Assembly (NCBI GenBank): GCA_046704385.1
Contig: JBJKSB010000061.1
Location: forward strand, 1-64,000
Source: GH45 sp046704385
Lineage (GTDB): Bacteria; Bacteroidota; Bacteroidia; Bacteroidales; SZUA-534
DNA length: 64,000 nt
Reading direction: 5' to 3'
The notes below the pieces were generated by a model. It saw only the letters and a list, made by a program, of their open reading frames with translations. It made no database searches and was not told the DNA's origin. This document shows positions 1 to 8,577 of this stretch, piece by piece. The position numbers and the translations under genes were made by a program. Position 1 is the first letter of the stretch. Each line of letters opens with the position of its first letter.

Positions 1-160
1 ATGGGTGATATTTGTTTTCCGTGCTATTGGAAGAAGTCCAGATTATCAATTAAATCGAAATCCACAAGCCCAATTTTACAATAAAATTTTAAGAAAATTA
101 GACCTGCGGATTTTAGGCAGTAACAACACCCATTTTATTAATATCTTAAGAAGTTTTCTT
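1..160. other. Stretch downstream of rplQ, no supported gene
   Basis: This is the sequence after the rplQ stop, up to the window edge. A plus-strand frame is open from base 2 to 193, but its last part is only the antisense of the Glu/Lys-rich rplQ tail, so I do not call it a gene. I see no convincing terminator hairpin: a short CTGC/GCAG pairing near 102-119 is too weak. Whether the operon ends here cannot be decided from this window. Confidence 0.3.
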
Positions 161-805
161 TTATTCTTCTTTTTTCTCTTCTTCAGTAGATGAATCATCG
201 GAAGCTTCTGCTTTTGGTTCTTCTTGTACCTCTTCAGCAACTTCTTCGGTTTTAGCATCAACCTTTTCTTCTGTTGCTTCAGCATTTTCAGCTGCTTCAA
301 CATTTTCCTCAGTTTTAACCTCTTCAACAACTTCGGTTTCTACAGTATCCTGAACAGTTGTCTGAGCTTTATCAGTAGGTTTCTTAGCACCTCTTCTTCT
401 GCGTGAAGATGATTTTTTTGCTGATTCCTTACCTTGTGTATAAGTTTCGTTGTAATCAACAAGTTCTATTATGCACATTTCAGCGCTGTCACCCACACGG
501 GTACCCGTTTTTAAAATTCGGGTATATCCTCCAGGACGAGTAGCAACTTTTACTGCAATCTCACGAAACAGCTCAGAAACGCTTTCTTTGTTTTGCAAAT
601 AACTAAATACCACCCTGCGTGAATGAGTTGAATCAACTTTTGATTTAGTGATTAAAGGCTCAACAAAGCTTTTTAAAGCTTTTGCTTTAGCAACAGTAGT
701 ATTTATTCTTTTATGAATTATTAGTGAAGACGCCATATTTGATAACATAGCATTTCTATGTGCGGCTTGTCTTCCTAAATGATTAAAACTTTTATTGTGT
801 CTCAT
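161..805 (-). CDS. rplQ: 50S ribosomal protein L17 with long acidic C-terminal tail
   Basis: L17 binds 23S rRNA near the exit-tunnel side of the large subunit. Residues 1-120 form the normal L17 core, starting MRHNKSFNHLGRQAAHRN and ending with the conserved GGYTRILK and IIELVDYNE stretches. The protein then continues to 214 residues, far beyond the roughly 120-130 of typical L17. Residues 125-142 are basic (SSSRRRRGAKK) and residues 153-214 are almost wholly Glu, Ala, Val, Asp and Thr, giving a basic patch followed by a strongly acidic, probably disordered tail. It is the last gene of the alpha block, starting 5 bases after rpoA. Some tail is common in Bacteroidota L17, but the acidic length here is notable. 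Confidence 0.95.
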   Translation of the reverse strand: MRHNKSFNHLGRQAAHRNAMLSNMASSLIIHKRINTTVAKAKALKSFVEPLITKSKVDSTHSRRVVFSYLQNKESVSELFREIAVKVATRPGGYTRILKTGTRVGDSAEMCIIELVDYNETYTQGKESAKKSSSRRRRGAKKPTDKAQTTVQDTVETEVVEEVKTEENVEAAENAEATEEKVDAKTEEVAEEVQEEPKAEASDDSSTEEEKKEE

Positions 806-810
806 CTCAA

Positions 811-1803
811 TTATTCTTTCTCAAGTTTGTACTTACTGATGTCCATTCCAAAAGTAAGGTTCATTGAATCCAACAAATCTTCAAGTTCAGTCAACGATTT
901 TTTACCGAAGTTTCTGAATTTTAAAAGATCATTTTTGTTGTAGGTACATAAATCACCTAAGGTATCCACATCAGCCGCCTTTAAACAATTTAAAGCACGA
1001 ACAGAAAGATCCATATCAACAAGTTTGGTTTTTAGAAGCTGACGCATGTGTAAAACTTCCTCATCAAATTCTTCCGCCTGATATTTTTCGTCTGAATCAA
1101 GAGTAATTTTTTCATCAGAGAACAGCATGAAGTGATAAATCAGAATTTTAGCGGCTTCTTTCAATGCATCTTTTGGATGAACTGAACCATCAGTTTTAAT
1201 CTCTAACACAAGCTTTTCGTAGTCTGTTTTTTGCTCAACCCGATAGTTTTCAACAGCGTACTTAACATTGCGAATAGGAGTATGTATAGAATCAAGAGCG
1301 ATTAATCCGAACTCGGCATCAACCGGCATATTCTCTTCTGAAGGAATGTAACCTCTACCTTTATTAATGGTTATTTCCATGTGAAGTTTAACAGAAGATT
1401 CCAACCGGCATATTACCAAATCAGGATTTAATACTTCAAACCCGGTTATAAAACGAGCGATATCACCAGCGGTGAAAACTTCCTGATCCGTAATAGTTAT
1501 TGAAACTTTTTCGTGATCAATATCTTCAATTTGCTGTTTGAACCGAACTTGTTTTAAATTTAACACAATTTCAGTAACATCTTCTATGACCCCAGGTATA
1601 CTTGAAAATTCGTGTTCAACACTATCAATTTTTACTGAAGTAATTGCAAAACCTTCCAATGATGAAAGAAGTATTCTGCGAAGAGCATTACCAACTGTGT
1701 TGCCATATCCTGGCTCCAATGGTCTGAATTCGAATTTTCCTACATGGTCATCCGCTTCCAGCATTATAACTTTGTCGGGCTTTTGAAAAGCTAAAATTGC
1801 CAT
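811..1803 (-). CDS. rpoA: DNA-directed RNA polymerase subunit alpha
   Basis: The alpha subunit dimerises to seed RNA polymerase assembly and contacts promoter DNA and activators. At 330 residues it has the usual full length. The N-terminal domain (about 1-235) shows the conserved GNALRRILLSSLEG helix. The C-terminal domain (about 255-320) contains the helix-hairpin-helix region with LSVRALNCLKAADVDTL and FGKKSLTELE. It lies between rpsD and rplQ as in the classical alpha operon, with 10-base gaps or less, so it is transcribed with the ribosomal genes. Confidence 0.98.
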   Translation of the reverse strand: MAILAFQKPDKVIMLEADDHVGKFEFRPLEPGYGNTVGNALRRILLSSLEGFAITSVKIDSVEHEFSSIPGVIEDVTEIVLNLKQVRFKQQIEDIDHEKVSITITDQEVFTAGDIARFITGFEVLNPDLVICRLESSVKLHMEITINKGRGYIPSEENMPVDAEFGLIALDSIHTPIRNVKYAVENYRVEQKTDYEKLVLEIKTDGSVHPKDALKEAAKILIYHFMLFSDEKITLDSDEKYQAEEFDEEVLHMRQLLKTKLVDMDLSVRALNCLKAADVDTLGDLCTYNKNDLLKFRNFGKKSLTELEDLLDSMNLTFGMDISKYKLEKE

Positions 1804-1813
1804 AATTTATAAA

Positions 1814-2422
1814 TTACTTAGAGTATAATTCTACAATTAATTGTTCCTTAATATTTTCAGGAATTTCACTACGTTCAGGAACATTAAGGTATTTTCCAAC
1901 TTTAGTATCAACATCCCATTCTAACCAAGGATATTTACTGTGATTTGCATGAGTTAACGCATCCGTAATCACTTCGAGTGATTTTGATTTCTCGCGTACT
2001 CCTACAACTTGTCCTGGTTTTACTGAAAACGATGGTATATTAACAACATCACTGTCAACAGTAATATGTTTATGTGAAACAAGTTGCCGGGCAGCCGCAC
2101 GGGTAGGTGCAATACCAAGACGGTACACTAAATTGTCTAAGCGTGATTCTAACATTTGTAATAAAACCTCACCAGTAATACCTTTACTACTTTGAGCTTT
2201 ATGGAACATGTTAGCAAATTGCTTTTCCAAAATACCATAGGTATATTTTGCTTTTTGCTTTTCCTGAAGCTGAATACCATATTCTGATGATTTCCTGCGC
2301 TTCTTGTTAATCCCATGCTGTCCCGGAGGGAAATTCTTTCTTTCAAAGTATTTATCAGGCCCGTAAATAGGGTCTCCAAATTTTCTTGCTATCTTAGTTT
2401 TTGGTCCAATATATCTAGCCAT
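1814..2422 (-). CDS. rpsD: 30S ribosomal protein S4
   Basis: S4 is a primary 16S rRNA binder that nucleates small-subunit assembly, and in some bacteria it represses the alpha operon. The 202-residue protein starts MARYIGPKTKIARKFGD. The N-terminal region lacks the Cys cluster of zinc-binding S4. The S4 RNA-binding domain lies at about 92-155, with RLDNLVYRLGIAPTRAAARQ. It follows rpsK in the alpha block. Confidence 0.97.
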   Translation of the reverse strand: MARYIGPKTKIARKFGDPIYGPDKYFERKNFPPGQHGINKKRRKSSEYGIQLQEKQKAKYTYGILEKQFANMFHKAQSSKGITGEVLLQMLESRLDNLVYRLGIAPTRAAARQLVSHKHITVDSDVVNIPSFSVKPGQVVGVREKSKSLEVITDALTHANHSKYPWLEWDVDTKVGKYLNVPERSEIPENIKEQLIVELYSK

Positions 2423-2451
2423 CTGCTAATATTTTTAATCAATAAAAAAAA

Positions 2452-2841
2452 TTAAACACGTCTCCTTTTGGGAGGCCTACAACCGTTATGAGGAAGTGGA
2501 GTAACATCGACAATCTCAACTACTTCAATCCCTTGATTATGAATAGTTCTGATAGCTGATTCTCTACCTGTACCAGGTCCTTTAACAAAAACTTTAGCTT
2601 TTCTCATTCCTGCATCAAATGCCACTTTAGCGCAATCTTCTGCTGAAACCTGCGCTGCATAAGGGGTATTTTTCTTCGACCCTCTAAATCCGTTTTTACC
2701 GGCTGACGACCACGAAATAACCTGTCCATCATTATTCGTAAACGATACAATAATATTATTGAATGACGAATGAATGTGCACCTGTCCGCTGGCTTCAACC
2801 TTAACGACTCTTTTTCTTGTAGTTTTAGACTTTTGTGCCAT
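2452..2841 (-). CDS. rpsK: 30S ribosomal protein S11
   Basis: S11 sits on the platform of the small subunit beside the E-site mRNA path. The 129-residue protein has the conserved GKNGFRGSKKNTPYAAQ segment and the typical C-terminus PLPHNGCRPPKRRRV. It lies 12 bases after rpsM in the alpha block. Confidence 0.98.
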   Translation of the reverse strand: MAQKSKTTRKRVVKVEASGQVHIHSSFNNIIVSFTNNDGQVISWSSAGKNGFRGSKKNTPYAAQVSAEDCAKVAFDAGMRKAKVFVKGPGTGRESAIRTIHNQGIEVVEIVDVTPLPHNGCRPPKRRRV

Positions 2842-2853
2842 AATAACTTATCC

Positions 2854-3231
2854 TTATTTAGTAGCTTTCTTTTTATTCGCAACGGTTTTCTTTCTACCTT
2901 TACGAGTACGTGCATTATTCTGGGTATTTTGCCCGCGTACCGGTAAACCAATACGATGACGAATACCACGGTAACAACCAATATCCATTAATCGCTTAAT
3001 GTTCAATTGTATTTCTGAGCGAAGTTCACCTTCCAGTTTATATTGCTCATTTAATATCCGACGTAATTCTGCAATTTCTGCATCCGTCCAATCCTTAACC
3101 TTTACATCAAATCCAATATTTGCTTTGTCAAGAATTGTACGAGAAGTACTACGTCCAATACCAAAAATATAGGTAAGGCCTACTTCGCCTCTTTTATTTT
3201 TTGGTAAATCAACACCTACTAATCGTGCCAT
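2854..3231 (-). CDS. rpsM: 30S ribosomal protein S13
   Basis: S13 is in the head of the small subunit, where it contacts P-site tRNA and forms bridges to the large subunit. It has 125 residues, the N-terminal helix-two-turn-helix with YIFGIGRSTS, and the basic C-terminal tail with GIRHRIGLPVRGQ and ARTRKG. It opens the alpha block directly after rpmJ. Confidence 0.98.
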   Translation of the reverse strand: MARLVGVDLPKNKRGEVGLTYIFGIGRSTSRTILDKANIGFDVKVKDWTDAEIAELRRILNEQYKLEGELRSEIQLNIKRLMDIGCYRGIRHRIGLPVRGQNTQNNARTRKGRKKTVANKKKATK

Positions 3232-3272
3232 AAATTAATGTTTAAAATTTCGGTTTGCAAAGTTAAATAAAA

Positions 3273-3389
3273 TTATCCTTGACGCTGTTTAAATTTTGGA
3301 TTTTTTTTGTTAATCACATACAAACGTCCTTTTCTCCGTACGATTTTACAATCAGAACTACGTTTTTTTACTGATGCTCTTACTTTCAT
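3273..3389 (-). CDS. rpmJ: 50S ribosomal protein L36 (zinc-free form)
   Basis: This 38-residue gene is read from the reverse strand as ATG AAA GTA AGA GCA and ends in CAG CGT CAA GGA TAA. The protein begins MKVRASVKKRSSDCK and ends KKNPKFKQRQG. Zinc-binding L36 has a Cys-X2-Cys...Cys...His set. Here only one Cys remains, so this is the zinc-independent (C-minus) form. It sits between infA and rpsM, the expected place. Confidence 0.95.
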   Translation of the reverse strand: MKVRASVKKRSSDCKIVRRKGRLYVINKKNPKFKQRQG

Positions 3390-3403
3390 CTCTTTAAGTT
3401 CTT

Positions 3404-3622
3404 TTATTTGTATCTAAATGATATACGTCCCTTAGTCAGATCATAAGGCGACATTTCCACTTTAACTTTATCTCCTGGTAAAATTTTGATATAGTGCATT
3501 CTCATTTTACCTGAGATATGAGCTGTTATAACATGCCCATTTTCCAATTCTACACGAAACATGGCATTACTCAATGCTTCGATAATGGTACCATCTTGTT
3601 CAATTGAAGGCTGTTTCGCCAT
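3404..3622 (-). CDS. infA: Translation initiation factor IF-1
   Basis: IF-1 binds the A site of the 30S subunit during initiation. It is a single OB-fold S1-like domain of 72 residues, the normal length, starting MAKQPSIEQDGTIIEAL and with the conserved HISGKMRMHYIKILPGDKV and GRISFRYK ends. It lies between map and rpmJ, a common arrangement. Confidence 0.98.
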   Translation of the reverse strand: MAKQPSIEQDGTIIEALSNAMFRVELENGHVITAHISGKMRMHYIKILPGDKVKVEMSPYDLTKGRISFRYK

Positions 3623-3636
3623 AATACGTTTTTAAT

Positions 3637-4404
3637 TTAATACTCTTGTTCTATAATTTCAAAATTTGATAATATCTCCGGTTTATTTCCATTTATCGCA
3701 ATAGTATGTTCAAAATGCGCCGATATATTACCATCTTTTGTTTTTAAAGTCCAGCCATCGTCTAACAATTTACATCGTCGACTTCCAAAATTAACCATAG
3801 GTTCAATAGCGATTACCATTCCATTTTTAAGTCTCATCCCTGTATTAGCTCTCCCATAGTTCGGAACATCAGGATTTTCATGAAGCTGTCTTCCAATACC
3901 ATGTCCAACCATCTCCCTTACTACACTAAAACCATTGCCAGAAATATACTTTTGTATGGCATTACCGATATCACCAATCCGCTTCCCTTCTTTAGCCTGT
4001 TCAATACCTTTTATTAAAGATTCTTTAACCGATTGAACAAACTCAGCGATTTCGCTTTTAATTTCACCAACTGCAAAAGTAAAGCAAGAATCACCATAAA
4101 AAGAATTTTTAAGTACACCACAATCAACTGAAACGATATCTCCTTCGCGCAACTCATATTCTGAAGGGATGCCGTGCACTATGGTATCATTGACTGAAAT
4201 GCACAACGAATTGGGAAAACCATTATAATTCAGAAAAGCAGGTTCAGCGTTATTATCTTTTATAAAGGTATAAGCTAAACTATCAAGTTTCAAAGTGCTA
4301 ATTCCAGGCTTAATAAATTTCTTAAGCATGGCATGCGTTTCCGAAACAAGTTGACAGCTTTCCCGAATCAAATTAATCTCTTCGGCTGTCTTATAAAATA
4401 ACAT
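3637..4404 (-). CDS. map: Methionine aminopeptidase, type I
   Basis: This enzyme removes the initiator methionine from nascent proteins. The 255-residue protein has the pita-bread fold metal ligands: Asp in VDCGVL, Asp in FYGDSC, His in VGHGIGRQLHE, Glu in IAIEPMVN and Glu in AHFEHTIAI. The ATG at 4404 (MLFYKTAEE) is preferred; an in-frame TTG lies one codon upstream. It is transcribed after secY and before infA, as in the spc operon of many bacteria that lack adk at this place. Confidence 0.97.
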   Translation of the reverse strand: MLFYKTAEEINLIRESCQLVSETHAMLKKFIKPGISTLKLDSLAYTFIKDNNAEPAFLNYNGFPNSLCISVNDTIVHGIPSEYELREGDIVSVDCGVLKNSFYGDSCFTFAVGEIKSEIAEFVQSVKESLIKGIEQAKEGKRIGDIGNAIQKYISGNGFSVVREMVGHGIGRQLHENPDVPNYGRANTGMRLKNGMVIAIEPMVNFGSRRCKLLDDGWTLKTKDGNISAHFEHTIAINGNKPEILSNFEIIEQEY

Positions 4405-4431
4405 CAAAGAACTAAAAAACCCTAAACAGGA

Positions 4432-5763
4432 TTAAATAACTGAACGACCTCCTTTAATTCGGCCACTCTTCATTAATCCGTCATAGTGTCTCATTAATAA
4501 GTGACTTTCAATTTGTTGAAGTGTGTCTAAAACTACACCTACCAGAATTAAAAGTGATGTACCACCGTAAAAATATGCAAAGCTACGCTCAACACCTGCT
4601 ATCATAGCAAAAGCAGGCATGATGGCAACAAATGCAAGGAAAATTGAGCCAGGCAGTGTAATTCTTGACATAATTAAGTCAAGATATTCCACAGTCTTGC
4701 GACCTGGTTTTACACCTGGAATAAAACCACCATTCTTTTTCATATCTTCAGCCATTTGAGTTGGATTAATAATAATAGCTGTATAGAAATAAGTGAAAAG
4801 AATAATTAAAATAGCGGTTACTAAATTATACCAGAAACCAGTATTATCAGAAAGTGCTGCTGCTATCCCAGTAGCTGCGTCACTTTGAGCAAAACCTACC
4901 AAAACAATAGGTAAAAACATAATTGCCTGAGCAAAAATGATAGGCATAACGCCAGATGCATTAACCTTTAATGGTATGTATTGACGAACACCCCCATATT
5001 GTTTGTTTCCAACAATACGCTTGGCATACTGCACAGGAATCCGTCGTGTACCCTGAATTAATAAAATAGTTAATGTTACAACGACAGCCAAGGCAATCAT
5101 TTCAACTAAAAACATAACTAAACCACCCCCTTGTTCATTGATTCGTGAAACAAGTTCAACCCATAAGGCAGACGGGAGTCGTGCAATAATTCCAATCATG
5201 ATGATTAAAGAAATACCATTACCAATACCTTTATCGGTAATACGCTCACCCAGCCACATAATGAACATGGTTCCGGCCGTTAATATTGCTATAGAAGAAA
5301 TTGTAAAAAAGGCTCCACCCAGTACAAAGGCTGAAGTGGGTAGTTTGGCATGTAAATTCGCCAAATAACTAGGTCCCTGTAATAAAAGAATTAATACAGT
5401 TAAATACCGTGTAATCTGGTTAATTTTGCGTTGTCCACTTTCACCTTCACGCTGCAACCGTTGAAAATAGGGTACAGCCATACCCAGAAGTTGAATAACG
5501 ATAGAAGCTGAGATGTAGGGCATAATTCCTAATGCGAAAATTGAAGCATTGGAAAACGCACCCCCTGAAAACATATCAAGCAATCCTAATACACCACCTG
5601 AAGTTTGACTTTTAAGAGCAGCAAGCTGCGATGGATCAATACCAGGCAGCACAACTCTGGTTCCAAGACGATATATTAATAATAGCCCAAGTGTATTTAA
5701 TAAACGGGATTTTAAATCTTCAATCTTCCAGATATTCCTTAAGGTTTCTATTAATTTCTTCAT
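4432..5763 (-). CDS. secY: Protein translocase subunit SecY
   Basis: SecY is the channel subunit of the Sec translocon in the inner membrane. The 443-residue protein shows about ten hydrophobic segments, the N-terminal sequence with LGLLLIYRLGTRVVLPGI, the plug-region GGAFSNASIFALGIMPYI and the cytoplasmic loop with GNKQYGGVRQYIPLKVN. It ends the spc ribosomal protein block after rplO, which couples its expression to ribosome synthesis. Confidence 0.98.
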   Translation of the reverse strand: MKKLIETLRNIWKIEDLKSRLLNTLGLLLIYRLGTRVVLPGIDPSQLAALKSQTSGGVLGLLDMFSGGAFSNASIFALGIMPYISASIVIQLLGMAVPYFQRLQREGESGQRKINQITRYLTVLILLLQGPSYLANLHAKLPTSAFVLGGAFFTISSIAILTAGTMFIMWLGERITDKGIGNGISLIIMIGIIARLPSALWVELVSRINEQGGGLVMFLVEMIALAVVVTLTILLIQGTRRIPVQYAKRIVGNKQYGGVRQYIPLKVNASGVMPIIFAQAIMFLPIVLVGFAQSDAATGIAAALSDNTGFWYNLVTAILIILFTYFYTAIIINPTQMAEDMKKNGGFIPGVKPGRKTVEYLDLIMSRITLPGSIFLAFVAIMPAFAMIAGVERSFAYFYGGTSLLILVGVVLDTLQQIESHLLMRHYDGLMKSGRIKGGRSVI

Positions 5764-5773
5764 TAATACTTAT

Positions 5774-6220
5774 TTACAAAGTTACTACTGAACCTTCCAG
5801 CTTTTCAATTGCTTCGATAGCAGATTTTGAAAAAGCATGAGCTTTAACTTCCAGCTTTAAGGTTAATTTACCATTGCCCAGAATTTTAACGTTATCATCT
5901 TTGGCGCATAAACCATTTGATGAAAGAATATCAATATCAATAACGGCTACATTCTGCTTTTCAGCTAATTTTTGCAGGTCACCAATATTAATTGCTTTAA
6001 ATTCTCTTCTGTTAATATTCTTAAAACCGAATTTGGGGACACGTCTTTGCAAAGGCATCTGACCACCTTCAAAACCGATTTTTCTCGAATAACCAGACCG
6101 GGATTTCTGTCCCTTATGACCACGGGTTGAAGTACCACCATGACCCGAACCAGTTCCACGGGCTATTCGTTTACGTGCTTTGGTAGAACCTTCAGCTGGT
6201 TTCAATTTACTTAAATCCAT
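5774..6220 (-). CDS. rplO: 50S ribosomal protein L15
   Basis: L15 is a late-assembly protein linking 23S rRNA domains. The 148-residue protein starts MDLSKLKPAEGSTKARKR, followed by the Gly-rich GTGSGHGGTSTRGHKGQKSR extension that penetrates the rRNA. It has the VVTL C-terminus and lies 10 bases before secY. Confidence 0.98.
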   Translation of the reverse strand: MDLSKLKPAEGSTKARKRIARGTGSGHGGTSTRGHKGQKSRSGYSRKIGFEGGQMPLQRRVPKFGFKNINRREFKAINIGDLQKLAEKQNVAVIDIDILSSNGLCAKDDNVKILGNGKLTLKLEVKAHAFSKSAIEAIEKLEGSVVTL

Positions 6221-6231
6221 ATCTGAAAATA

Positions 6232-6414
6232 TTATTTAATCTCTTCAAAAGAAACTAAGTGATTAACTTTTTTTATCATTCCCATAATTTCAGGAGTACT
6301 TTCCTGCTCAACGCTGTGACGTATTTTACGTAACCCTAAAGCCTCAAGAGTTGCCTTTTGACGTTTTGTACTTCCTATCTTACTTTTTACTTGTGTAATT
6401 CGTACTTTAGCCAT
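6232..6414 (-). CDS. rpmD: 50S ribosomal protein L30
   Basis: This is a small 60-residue L30 with the typical start KVRITQVKSKIGSTKRQK and the LGLRKIRHSVE motif. It is placed between rpsE and rplO, as in the standard spc order. Confidence 0.97.
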   Translation of the reverse strand: MAKVRITQVKSKIGSTKRQKATLEALGLRKIRHSVEQESTPEIMGMIKKVNHLVSFEEIK

Positions 6415-6428
6415 GTCTGAAATTTTTA

Positions 6429-6941
6429 CTATCCTTTAAAAACTTTTTCTAATGACACTCCACGTTCGTTTGCAACGTTATAGGCATCACGTAATTCTAA
6501 CAAAGCAGCAATGGTAGCTTTAACCACATTGTGAGGGTTAGATGAACCTTTAGATTTTGCCAAACAGTCTTTAACACCAACACTTTCAAGCACTGCACGC
6601 ATAGCACCACCAGCTTTAACACCGGTACCATGTGATGCAGGAGCAATGAATACATCAGCTCCACCATAGTGTGATAACTGTTCGTGAGGTAAGGTTCCAT
6701 TAATTACGGGTACCTTAACCAGGTTCTTCTTGGCATCCTCAATTCCTTTGCTAATAGCAGTGGTTACTTCATTGGCTTTACCCAGGCCGTAACCTACGAT
6801 ACCATTTTCGTTACCCACTACCACAATTGCTGAAAAGCTGAAAGTACGACCTCCTTTTGTTACTTTAGTAACACGGTTAATAGCCACTAAGCGGTCTTTT
6901 AACTCTAAATCAGTTGTTTTTATTTTTCTGATACTTGACAT
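6429..6941 (-). CDS. rpsE: 30S ribosomal protein S5
   Basis: S5 helps control decoding fidelity and mRNA entry. The 170-residue protein has the N-terminal double-stranded-RNA-binding fold (RLVAINRVTKVTKGGRTFSF) and the C-terminal domain with APASHGTGVKAGGAMRAVLE. It is located after rplR with a 5-base gap. Confidence 0.98.
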   Translation of the reverse strand: MSSIRKIKTTDLELKDRLVAINRVTKVTKGGRTFSFSAIVVVGNENGIVGYGLGKANEVTTAISKGIEDAKKNLVKVPVINGTLPHEQLSHYGGADVFIAPASHGTGVKAGGAMRAVLESVGVKDCLAKSKGSSNPHNVVKATIAALLELRDAYNVANERGVSLEKVFKG

Positions 6942-6946
6942 AACTT

Positions 6947-7303
6947 CTAAATTTTAAGTCCTCCTTTTTTGGCAGCCTCAGCAACGGCTTTTACTCTACC
7001 ATGAAATAAAAATCCATTGCGGTCGAAAACCACAGTGTTTATTCCTTTCTCTAAAGCAAGTTTAGCGATTAATTCACCAACTTTTTCAGCTTTTTGAGTT
7101 TTATTACCTTTAAATTCAGTAATTTCTTTATTTAATGATGATGCTGAAACAATTGTTGCACCGGCAATATCATCAATAATTTGAACTGAAATTTGCTTAT
7201 TGCTACGAAAAACACTCATACGTGGTGTGTCAGCAGTTCCACTAATCTTTGAGCGGATACTCTCTTTTATCTTCTGACGTCTTGTAATTTTATCCAATGC
7301 CAT
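6947..7303 (-). CDS. rplR: 50S ribosomal protein L18
   Basis: L18 mediates 5S rRNA attachment to the large subunit. The 118-residue protein has the conserved RMSVFRSNKQISVQIIDD and C-terminal FDRNGFLFHGRVKAVAEAAK. It sits in the standard place between rplF and rpsE. Confidence 0.98.
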   Translation of the reverse strand: MALDKITRRQKIKESIRSKISGTADTPRMSVFRSNKQISVQIIDDIAGATIVSASSLNKEITEFKGNKTQKAEKVGELIAKLALEKGINTVVFDRNGFLFHGRVKAVAEAAKKGGLKI

Positions 7304-7322
7304 AATTAAATCATTTTAAAAA

Positions 7323-7877
7323 TTATTTACCAGCCGATTTACCAGCATTTCTACGCAATTCCACGCCCACAAACTTGATACCTTTTCCTTTATTAGGCTC
7401 AGGTTTTCTATACGATCTAATTTTAGCTGCTACCTGACCGATAAGTTGTTTATCGCAACATTCAAGTTTAACCTTTGGATTTGAACGTTTTTCGGTACTT
7501 GCAGTAACCGTAACCTCTTTAGGCAATTGGAAGATAATATTATGAGAATAACCAAGGCTCATTTCAAGCATTTGGCCGTTCGATTCAGCGCGGTATCCAA
7601 CACCTACAAATTCCATTTCAATGGTATAACCTTCAGATACACCTACAACCATGTTATTAATTAAGGCCCGGTATAAACCATGCATCGATTTTGCTTGTTT
7701 TGAATCAGATGGTCTGGTCAATACAATCTCTTCATCACCAACCTCAACCTTAATTTCAGGATTAACTTTTTGTTGTAGTTCTCCTTTTGGCCCTTTTACT
7801 GTTACCAAATTATCATCGCCAACTGTAATAGTCACTCCTTTTGGTACAGCTACAGGTAATTTTCCTATCCGTGACAT
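7323..7877 (-). CDS. rplF: 50S ribosomal protein L6
   Basis: L6 lies near the factor-binding site of the large subunit. It has 184 residues with two repeated L6 folds, the start MSRIGKLPVAVPKGV and the C-terminal signature EPNKGKGIKF. It occupies the standard position between rpsH and rplR. Confidence 0.98.
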   Translation of the reverse strand: MSRIGKLPVAVPKGVTITVGDDNLVTVKGPKGELQQKVNPEIKVEVGDEEIVLTRPSDSKQAKSMHGLYRALINNMVVGVSEGYTIEMEFVGVGYRAESNGQMLEMSLGYSHNIIFQLPKEVTVTASTEKRSNPKVKLECCDKQLIGQVAAKIRSYRKPEPNKGKGIKFVGVELRRNAGKSAGK

Positions 7878-7889
7878 TTTTCTTAAATA

Positions 7890-8285
7890 TTAATAAACGT
7901 AACATAAAACTTCACCACCTACGTTTTTCGCCCTTGCTTCTTTTTCAGTAAGCACACCAGCCGATGTTGAAATAATGGCTATTCCCAAACCATTCAACAC
8001 ACGAGGCAGTTCTTTTGAACTTTTATACAAACGCAAACCCGGAGTACTTACACGCTGTAATTTTTTAATTACGGGTTGCTTTGTTTCACTATTATATTTC
8101 AGGGCTATTTTAATTGTTCCCTGAACACTACTGTCCTCAAATTTATAATTTAAAATATAACCTTGTTCAAACAGAATTTTGGTCATACTTTTCTTAATAT
8201 TTGAAGCAGGAATCTCTACTACCTTATGCCTTGCCATTTGGGCATTGCGAATTCTGGTAAGATAATCTGCAATTGGATCTGTCAT
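7890..8285 (-). CDS. rpsH: 30S ribosomal protein S8
   Basis: S8 is a primary binder of the central domain of 16S rRNA, and in E. coli it is the repressor of the spc operon. The 131-residue protein starts MTDPIADYLTRIRNA and has the C-terminal signature ISTSAGVLTEKEAR. No S8-like operator was identified by eye in this operon. Confidence 0.98.
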   Translation of the reverse strand: MTDPIADYLTRIRNAQMARHKVVEIPASNIKKSMTKILFEQGYILNYKFEDSSVQGTIKIALKYNSETKQPVIKKLQRVSTPGLRLYKSSKELPRVLNGLGIAIISTSAGVLTEKEARAKNVGGEVLCYVY

Positions 8286-8304
8286 TTTCTTTACACTTTA
8301 AATT

Positions 8305-8574
8305 TTACCAACTTGCTTTTTTAACTCCAGGTATTAAACCTTTTAAAGCCATCTCTCTAAACGAAATCCTACTGATACCAAATTGTCTCATGTACCCTTT
8401 TGGTCTACCGGTAAGATTACAACGGTTGTGCAAACGAACAGGTGAGGCATTCTTAGGTAGCTTTTGAAGTGCTTCGTAATCCCCTTCAGCAAGTAGTTTC
8501 TCACGTTTAGCAGCGTATTTATTAACCAATCGCTGGCGTTTTACTTCGCGGGCTTTCATTGATTCTTTAGCCAT
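8305..8574 (-). CDS. rpsN: 30S ribosomal protein S14 (zinc-free form)
   Basis: S14 belongs to the head of the small subunit. At 89 residues it is the longer zinc-independent form: the region RLHNRCNLTGRPKGYMRQFG has only one Cys and no CxxC pairs. It lies between rplE and rpsH. Confidence 0.97.
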   Translation of the reverse strand: MAKESMKAREVKRQRLVNKYAAKREKLLAEGDYEALQKLPKNASPVRLHNRCNLTGRPKGYMRQFGISRISFREMALKGLIPGVKKASW

Positions 8575-8577
8575 AAT

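Noticed and set aside
5..193. Open plus-strand frame at the left edge
   Set aside because: Its second half is the antisense of the Glu/Lys-rich rplQ tail, giving a Phe-rich artificial peptide, and it shows no family motif. A real gene end in the first 130 bases cannot be ruled out.
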